DNA of 41,876 nt from Pyrinomonadaceae bacterium (GTDB lineage: Bacteria > Acidobacteriota > Blastocatellia > Pyrinomonadales > Pyrinomonadaceae), in the NCBI GenBank assembly GCA_030840675.1, contig JAVEEA010000020.1:1-41876 (forward strand), given 5' to 3'. Within the stretch, counting starts at the first letter, position 1. Each line of letters opens with the position of its first letter. Shown here piece after piece: positions 34,241-41,876 of this stretch. Made by a program: the position numbers and the translations under genes. Under the pieces are notes generated by a model that saw only the letters and a program-made list of their open reading frames with translations, had not been told where the DNA came from and ran no database searches.

Positions 34241-34259
34241 AGCAAACTGTTAGTTTGCG
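34237..34259 (+). repeat. REP-like palindrome, copy 1 of 5
   Basis: A 23-base unit: GTAA-A followed by the core GCAAACTGTTAGTTTGC and a final G. The core's arms GCAAACT and AGTTTGC form a 7-base hairpin with a 3-base loop. This copy reads on the plus strand and begins inside the clpB stop codon region (TAA at 34238-34240). Confidence 0.85.
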
Positions 34260-34301
34260 TTGTAACGAAGCCTCGGGGCAGGTTGCGACGAGATCAGAAA
34301 T

Positions 34302-34324
34302 CGCAAACTAACAGTTTGCGTTAC
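34302..34324 (-). repeat. REP-like palindrome, copy 2 of 5
   Basis: Same 23-base unit in inverted orientation (one base differs, C for A in the flank). With copy 1 it makes a longer inverted pair around a 42-base centre in the clpB-hsp20 spacer. Confidence 0.85.
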
Positions 34325-34341
34325 CTAAACGGGAGTAGACG

Positions 34342-34782
34342 ATGACACAGTGGAATCCTTTGAACGATCTCGTAACTTTGCAGTCGCGCATGAACCGGCT
34401 GTTTGAAGACGCGTCGCAAAGGCGTACGACAGACGCTGAGCAGAATGAAGAAGTCGAAGGTGCAGATTGGTACCCGGCAGCAGACGTTTTTGAAAACGCC
34501 GGCGAGTATATCGTCGCGCTTGACCTTCCCGGGATAGATCGCACCACGCTCGAGATCAGCGTTGACGATAACCGCCTTTCCGTACGAGGAAAGCGCGCCG
34601 AACGAGAGGCAGCGCAACATCGCGGCGAGTGTCCGAAGGGCAAATTCCTCAGGACGTTTAGTGTGCCGACCGCCGTCGAGCAAAAAGATATTCGCGCTGA
34701 TTACAAAGACGGCGTGCTCCAGGTCCACCTACCGAAGCGCCCGGAACGGAAAGCGCAGCGGGTAGAAATAAAGATTTCGTAA
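34342..34782 (+). CDS. second Hsp20 small heat-shock protein
   Basis: This 146-residue alpha-crystallin protein begins MTQWNPLNDLVTLQSRMNRLF, with the crystallin domain at about 42-135 (PAADVFENAGEYIVALDLPG, KGKFLRTFSVPTAVEQKDI, YKDGVLQVHLPKR). It is clearly diverged from the first Hsp20 upstream of clpB, so the two probably form different or mixed oligomers. GGGAG precedes the ATG by six bases. It lies between two repeat copies and grpE, 33 bases before the latter. Confidence 0.93.
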   Translation: MTQWNPLNDLVTLQSRMNRLFEDASQRRTTDAEQNEEVEGADWYPAADVFENAGEYIVALDLPGIDRTTLEISVDDNRLSVRGKRAEREAAQHRGECPKGKFLRTFSVPTAVEQKDIRADYKDGVLQVHLPKRPERKAQRVEIKIS

Positions 34783-34815
34783 CGCGCGAGCGTTATCCGG
34801 AAAGCAGGGATTAGC

Positions 34816-35472
34816 ATGGCGAGAGATTTTTTCGGCAGGGATTCACGGGGTAGGCGCGAGGAGGATCCGGAAATTCGAGTCACGGACCGGCGGCGCATTC
34901 TGTTGGACGACGATGAGGACCCGGAACGTCAGGCGGCCGCCGAATCGCCGAACCTGAAGCCCAGTTACGTCGAAGAACTCGAGTCGCGCGCGCAAGCCGC
35001 CGAGCAAAAGACACTCGAAGTGCAGGCCCGTTTCGAGCAACTGCGAAAACAGCTGCAGGATGAAACTGACGAGACGCGCCGTCGTTTGAACCGCGCCGCC
35101 GACGAGCGCGCGCAACGTGAGAAGGCGGACTTCATTGCCGGCTTGTTGCCTGTGCTGGATAATCTGCGGCGCGCGACCGACGCCGCTGAAGCTAACGCGG
35201 CGGCGGACGTCATTGCCGAGGGCATTCGCAGAACGGCCGCGAGTTTCGAGAGCGCGCTGGCCGCGGCGGGCGTGGAACCGATTGAGGCGGTCGGTGAATC
35301 GTTTGATCCGGAGTTGCACGAAGCAGTCGAAACGATCGAGGGCGAACCGGAAGACGAAGGCCGGGTTATTTCGCAACACACGCGCGGCTATAAAATCGGA
35401 GCACGCCTGCTGCGTCCAGCGCACGTGAAGGTGGGACGACATACAGCGAAAGCAAATAAGGCACAGGACTAA
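34816..35472 (+). CDS. grpE: nucleotide-exchange factor GrpE
   Basis: GrpE releases ADP from DnaK. The 218-residue product has an unusually charged N-terminal extension (about 1-50, rich in Arg, Asp and Glu), a long coiled coil (about 50-110; YVEELESRAQAAEQKTLEVQARF in part) and the C-terminal beta-domain with FDPELHEAVETIEGEPEDEG and TRGYKIGARLLRPAHVKV. These are diagnostic. The dnaK and dnaJ genes that usually flank it are not in the window; it is instead followed by three repeat copies and groEL. Start ATG 34816. Confidence 0.93.
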   Translation: MARDFFGRDSRGRREEDPEIRVTDRRRILLDDDEDPERQAAAESPNLKPSYVEELESRAQAAEQKTLEVQARFEQLRKQLQDETDETRRRLNRAADERAQREKADFIAGLLPVLDNLRRATDAAEANAAADVIAEGIRRTAASFESALAAAGVEPIEAVGESFDPELHEAVETIEGEPEDEGRVISQHTRGYKIGARLLRPAHVKVGRHTAKANKAQD

Positions 35473-35480
35473 TGTCTTGT

Positions 35481-35503
35481 GTAAAGCAAACTGTTAGTTT
35501 GCG
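35481..35503 (+). repeat. REP-like palindrome, copy 3 of 5
   Basis: Exact 23-base unit in plus orientation (core GCAAACTGTTAGTTTGC at 35486-35502), eight bases after the grpE stop codon. Confidence 0.85.
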
Positions 35504-35529
35504 TATGACTGGTAAGTCTCAACCCGCAG

Positions 35530-35552
35530 CGCAAACTAACAGTTTGCTTTAC
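35530..35552 (-). repeat. REP-like palindrome, copy 4 of 5
   Basis: Exact unit in inverted orientation (core at 35531-35547), 26 bases after copy 3, making a second inverted pair in the grpE-groEL spacer. Confidence 0.85.
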
Positions 35553-35562
35553 ATTCGGAGAC

Positions 35563-35585
35563 CGCAAACTAACAGTTTGCTTTAC
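35563..35585 (-). repeat. REP-like palindrome, copy 5 of 5
   Basis: Inverted orientation (core at 35564-35580), ten bases after copy 4 and nine bases before the groEL Shine-Dalgarno. Copies 4 and 5 form a direct repeat with each other. Confidence 0.85.
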
Positions 35586-35594
35586 AGCAACTAA

Positions 35595-37235
<1,641 letters not shown>

Positions 37236-37474
37236 CGAAGGTGATGTGGGGAATTAAGCCCCTGTGCGCGCGCCAAGTTGGCCGAAAAGTTGCAGGCGCA
37301 ATTTTGCGTGAATTCCTATTGCATCGAAACGCAACGGCGCATATGCTCGGTAACATCTAACCCCGCTTGGGTTGGTTAAGATTTTTGCACGCGGGCACAG
37401 TGAGTGACGACCGCAGGTTGTCATGAAATCGTGCACGAGGGTTCGCAATTGCAGTTAGCAAGGTTAAAAAGACA

Positions 37475-39760
<2,286 letters not shown>

Positions 39761-39801
39761 CTTTTGGTAAAACGCAGGTCCGTCTATCCCGAAACTCTCG
39801 C

Positions 39802-39840
39802 GGGGCTTCAACGAACTTTCATTGAAGCCCCTTTCTATTT
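39802..39840 (+). terminator. terminator after the ClpA/ClpC-type gene
   Basis: GGGGCTTCAA (39802-39811) and TTGAAGCCCC (39822-39831) form a perfect 10-base stem with a 10-base loop, followed by TTTCTATTTT. It closes the chaperone island 41 bases after the stop codon. Confidence 0.85.
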
Positions 39841-39882
39841 TCGCAGGCGGCTCGCTAACTAATCTGTGGTAAATTTTCGCTT

Positions 39883-40704
39883 ATGAGATCCCGATGCGTG
39901 CTCATTCTTTGCTTACTCCTTGCTGGTAGCCTCTTGCCTCTGAAGGGTGTCGCCCAAAACACCAATGCGACCACGACGCCGGTTGCGTCGGACGCGAAAG
40001 TCGAGACAATTCTGGCACACGCCATTGAAGCGTTGGGTGGTCCAGCGTACCTCAATATCCAGACGGTGGTCGGTCGCGGATTCTTCACAAGTTTTAAGGA
40101 CGGCGTATCGCAGGACCCGGCGCGGTTTCTGGATTACATTGCTTACCCGAATCGCGAGCGTACTGAATTCACCACCTTCGGCGTCCGTACGATTCAGACA
40201 AACTCCGGCGAGACGGGCTGGCTCTTCGATGGCGCCACGAAAACGCTGAGTGACATAAAGAGTCAACAGGTTGAGGACTTCAAACGCAGCATGCGCACCA
40301 GCGTTGAGAATCTGCTGCGCGGTTGGTGGAGAAAAGATAACGCGAAGCTGACCTACGTGGGACGGCGCGAAGCCGGACTCGGCCGGCGCAATGAGACCGT
40401 GAGACTAACGTATCCCGATGGCTTTTGGGTCGAATACGAGTTCGCCGCAAAGGAAGGTCTGCCGGCGAAAGTGATCTACAAGACCAGCAAAGCGAAAGCG
40501 GACACCGATGAAAAAGAAGAGCTTGTGGAAGAAGACCGTTTAGGAAAATTGATTACGGTCGGCGGTGTGACCGCGCCCTGGGTGATCGATCACTTTATCA
40601 ACGGCGCGCAAACCAGCCGCATCGGTTACGAGTCAATTGAATACAATCAACCGCTCCCCGACACGTTGTTCGCCAAGCCGGCAAATATCAAGAGCTTGAA
40701 ATAG
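39883..40704 (+). CDS. secreted protein of unknown function (LolA-like fold suspected)
   Basis: The 273-residue product has a signal peptide (about 1-25, VA-Q cleavage) and then a mainly beta protein with 'ALGGPAYLNIQTVVGRGFF', 'YPNRERTEFTTFGVRTIQT', 'GETGWLFDGATKT' and 'RNETVRLTYPDGFWVEYEF'. The pattern of strands with an early 'ALGG...V..i..' motif recalls the LolA/LolB-like outer-membrane lipoprotein-sorting fold common in Acidobacteriota proteins, but no diagnostic residue proves it. It lies between a terminator and the VWFA-related protein, 104 bases away. No strong Shine-Dalgarno; start ATG 39883 gives the signal. Function unknown. Confidence 0.75.
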   Translation: MRSRCVLILCLLLAGSLLPLKGVAQNTNATTTPVASDAKVETILAHAIEALGGPAYLNIQTVVGRGFFTSFKDGVSQDPARFLDYIAYPNRERTEFTTFGVRTIQTNSGETGWLFDGATKTLSDIKSQQVEDFKRSMRTSVENLLRGWWRKDNAKLTYVGRREAGLGRRNETVRLTYPDGFWVEYEFAAKEGLPAKVIYKTSKAKADTDEKEELVEEDRLGKLITVGGVTAPWVIDHFINGAQTSRIGYESIEYNQPLPDTLFAKPANIKSLK

Positions 40705-40808
40705 CAACAGGCTGGCGTGGCAGGACACTCGCCCTGAGCGTTTGCAAGCACCTCCCGAAGCGCGAGCTGATTTGAATTAAGTGTTCGTTGTTAATTGAAA
40801 GGTTTTCG

Positions 40809-41876
40809 ATGACTAAGCCAGCGGTGGAGTCTCCAAAATTTGGAAGGTGGGCTTGCCCCCGCTCATTCGCGGTGCTCGGGTCGCGAATTTTAATATCCGG
40901 AATATCAATACTGTTGCTCTTCGCTCTGCTTTTTGGTGAGTATGCTTCCGCGCAAACCCCCACCCCACAGGACGACGAGGTAATCCGCGTTGAAACCGAT
41001 CTCACGAACCTATTCTTCACGGTCACCAATAAACAAAAAGCCTTCGTCACAACTCTGACCGAAGCGGACGTGCGCGTGACGGAAGACGGCGCGCCGCAAA
41101 AAATCATTACCTTCCAACGCGAAACCGATCGCCCGCTCGCGCTGGCTTTCCTGATTGATGTCAGCGCTTCCGAAGAACGCACGCTCCCGCGTGAGAAAGC
41201 GGCCGCGCGTTCGTTCATTGAATCGATTATTCACTCGAGCCGTGACCAGGCGGCGATCATTCCGTTTACCGGTTCGGCATTTCTCGAACAGGATTTGACG
41301 CGCGACGTGTTTAGCATCTATCGCGCACTAGAACGCGTCGAGGTTGCTATGCCGGCGTATCTCGGCTCCGGTCGTCCCCTGAGCGGGATTGCCTCCGGTC
41401 CCGGTATGAAGGCGATCCCCGCGGAAGGTTCGACTGCGATCTGGGACGCGATTGCGCTCACGTCGAGCGAAGTGCTGGCGCGCAACGCTGAACCGAAAGC
41501 AAGCGCGTCGCGCGTCGCGCAACCCCAGAACCAAAGGCGCCGCGCGATCATTCTGCTGACTGACGGCATGGACAGTACCAGCCGGCTGACCCGCAATGAG
41601 GCCATCAACCGCGCGCTGGCAGCAGAGACGATCATTTATGCGATTGGCATTGGTGACAACAAGTATGGCGGCGTGGATCGCGATGCGCTCAACGCGGCCG
41701 CTAATGGCACTGGCGGGCGCGCGTTTTTTCCTAAACAGGAAACTGATTTGCAGGCAGCCTTCGCTGAGATCGAGCAGGAACTTCGTTCGCAATACCTGAT
41801 CGCTTACTCCTCCAGCAACAAGACCCGCGACGGCTCCTATCGCCGGATGCAAGTCGACATCACGAATCCCGAGTTG
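40809..41876 (+). CDS. VWFA-related (Acidobacterial-type) secreted protein, C-terminus outside window
   Basis: The frame runs open for 356 codons from ATG 40809 to the right edge. After an N-terminal hydrophobic segment (about 25-48) that ends ASA-Q, a beta domain reads IRVETDLTNLFFTVTNKQKAF and 'EADVRVTEDGAPQKIITF', which is the signature of the Acidobacterial VWFA-related family. The von Willebrand A domain follows: MIDAS loop DVSAS (DxSxS), the later Asp in LLTDGMDS, and a conserved Thr-containing turn around 'GSTAIWDAI'. It is probably surface-exposed or periplasmic and binds divalent metal. Its role is not known; it is a lineage marker. Confidence 0.9.
   Translation, partial: MTKPAVESPKFGRWACPRSFAVLGSRILISGISILLLFALLFGEYASAQTPTPQDDEVIRVETDLTNLFFTVTNKQKAFVTTLTEADVRVTEDGAPQKIITFQRETDRPLALAFLIDVSASEERTLPREKAAARSFIESIIHSSRDQAAIIPFTGSAFLEQDLTRDVFSIYRALERVEVAMPAYLGSGRPLSGIASGPGMKAIPAEGSTAIWDAIALTSSEVLARNAEPKASASRVAQPQNQRRRAIILLTDGMDSTSRLTRNEAINRALAAETIIYAIGIGDNKYGGVDRDALNAAANGTGGRAFFPKQETDLQAAFAEIEQELRSQYLIAYSSSNKTRDGSYRRMQVDITNPEL

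Noticed and set aside
37236..37474. possible second promoter or terminator between groEL and the ClpA/ClpC-type gene
   Set aside because: Some short inverted repeats are present, but no stem with a T run and no promoter pair close to consensus was found.

Overview
The window looks like a piece of an Acidobacteriota chromosome, probably of the class Blastocatellia. The grounds are a secreted protein of the 'VWFA-related Acidobacterial domain' type at the right edge, an Oar-like TonB-dependent receptor with an N-terminal carboxypeptidase-regulatory domain followed by two paralogous secreted TPR proteins, dispersed type IV pilus genes, and moderately GC-rich coding sequence. The assignment is inference from gene content; no rRNA or tRNA gene was seen.

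Bases 1-22,000 are almost all minus strand. From right to left: an Oar-like receptor and two regulatory-domain/TPR paralogues; the lone plus-strand ribA; an FHA-GGDEF diguanylate cyclase; a pilN-pilO-pilP-like-pseudopilin operon; a 31-residue Lys/Ala histone-H1-like protein with its own promoter and terminator; trmL; typA-thiE; pilT with a zinc-ribbon/receiver protein; a putative lipoprotein; a PLP trans-sulfuration enzyme, an unknown 80-residue protein and a LarA-type lactate racemase; a secreted unknown; a 49-residue metallothionein; and a truncated secreted protein at the left edge.

Bases 22,000-30,900 are plus strand: an HD phosphohydrolase; a carboxymuconolactone-decarboxylase/AhpD-like gene interrupted by one in-frame UGA exactly at the second position of its CxxC motif, with a SECIS-like hairpin behind it (candidate selenoprotein); a secreted TonB-C protein; an S41 peptidase; a soluble PRC-MgtE_N-CBS protein next to an unusual Nramp-family transporter; and an MscS channel with a cyclic-nucleotide-binding domain.

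Bases 30,900-39,800 form a proteostasis island: hsp20, clpB, a second hsp20, grpE, an orphan groEL without groES, and a ClpA/ClpC-type unfoldase carrying a ClpP-docking LGF tripeptide. The first hsp20 has a near-consensus promoter overlapped by a HAIR-like (HspR) operator. Two spacers of the island carry five copies of a palindromic REP-like repeat. Two secreted proteins follow, the second running off the right edge.

The most notable items are the candidate selenocysteine gene, the metallothionein, the palindromic repeats in the chaperone island, and the MgtE-sensor/Nramp pair.
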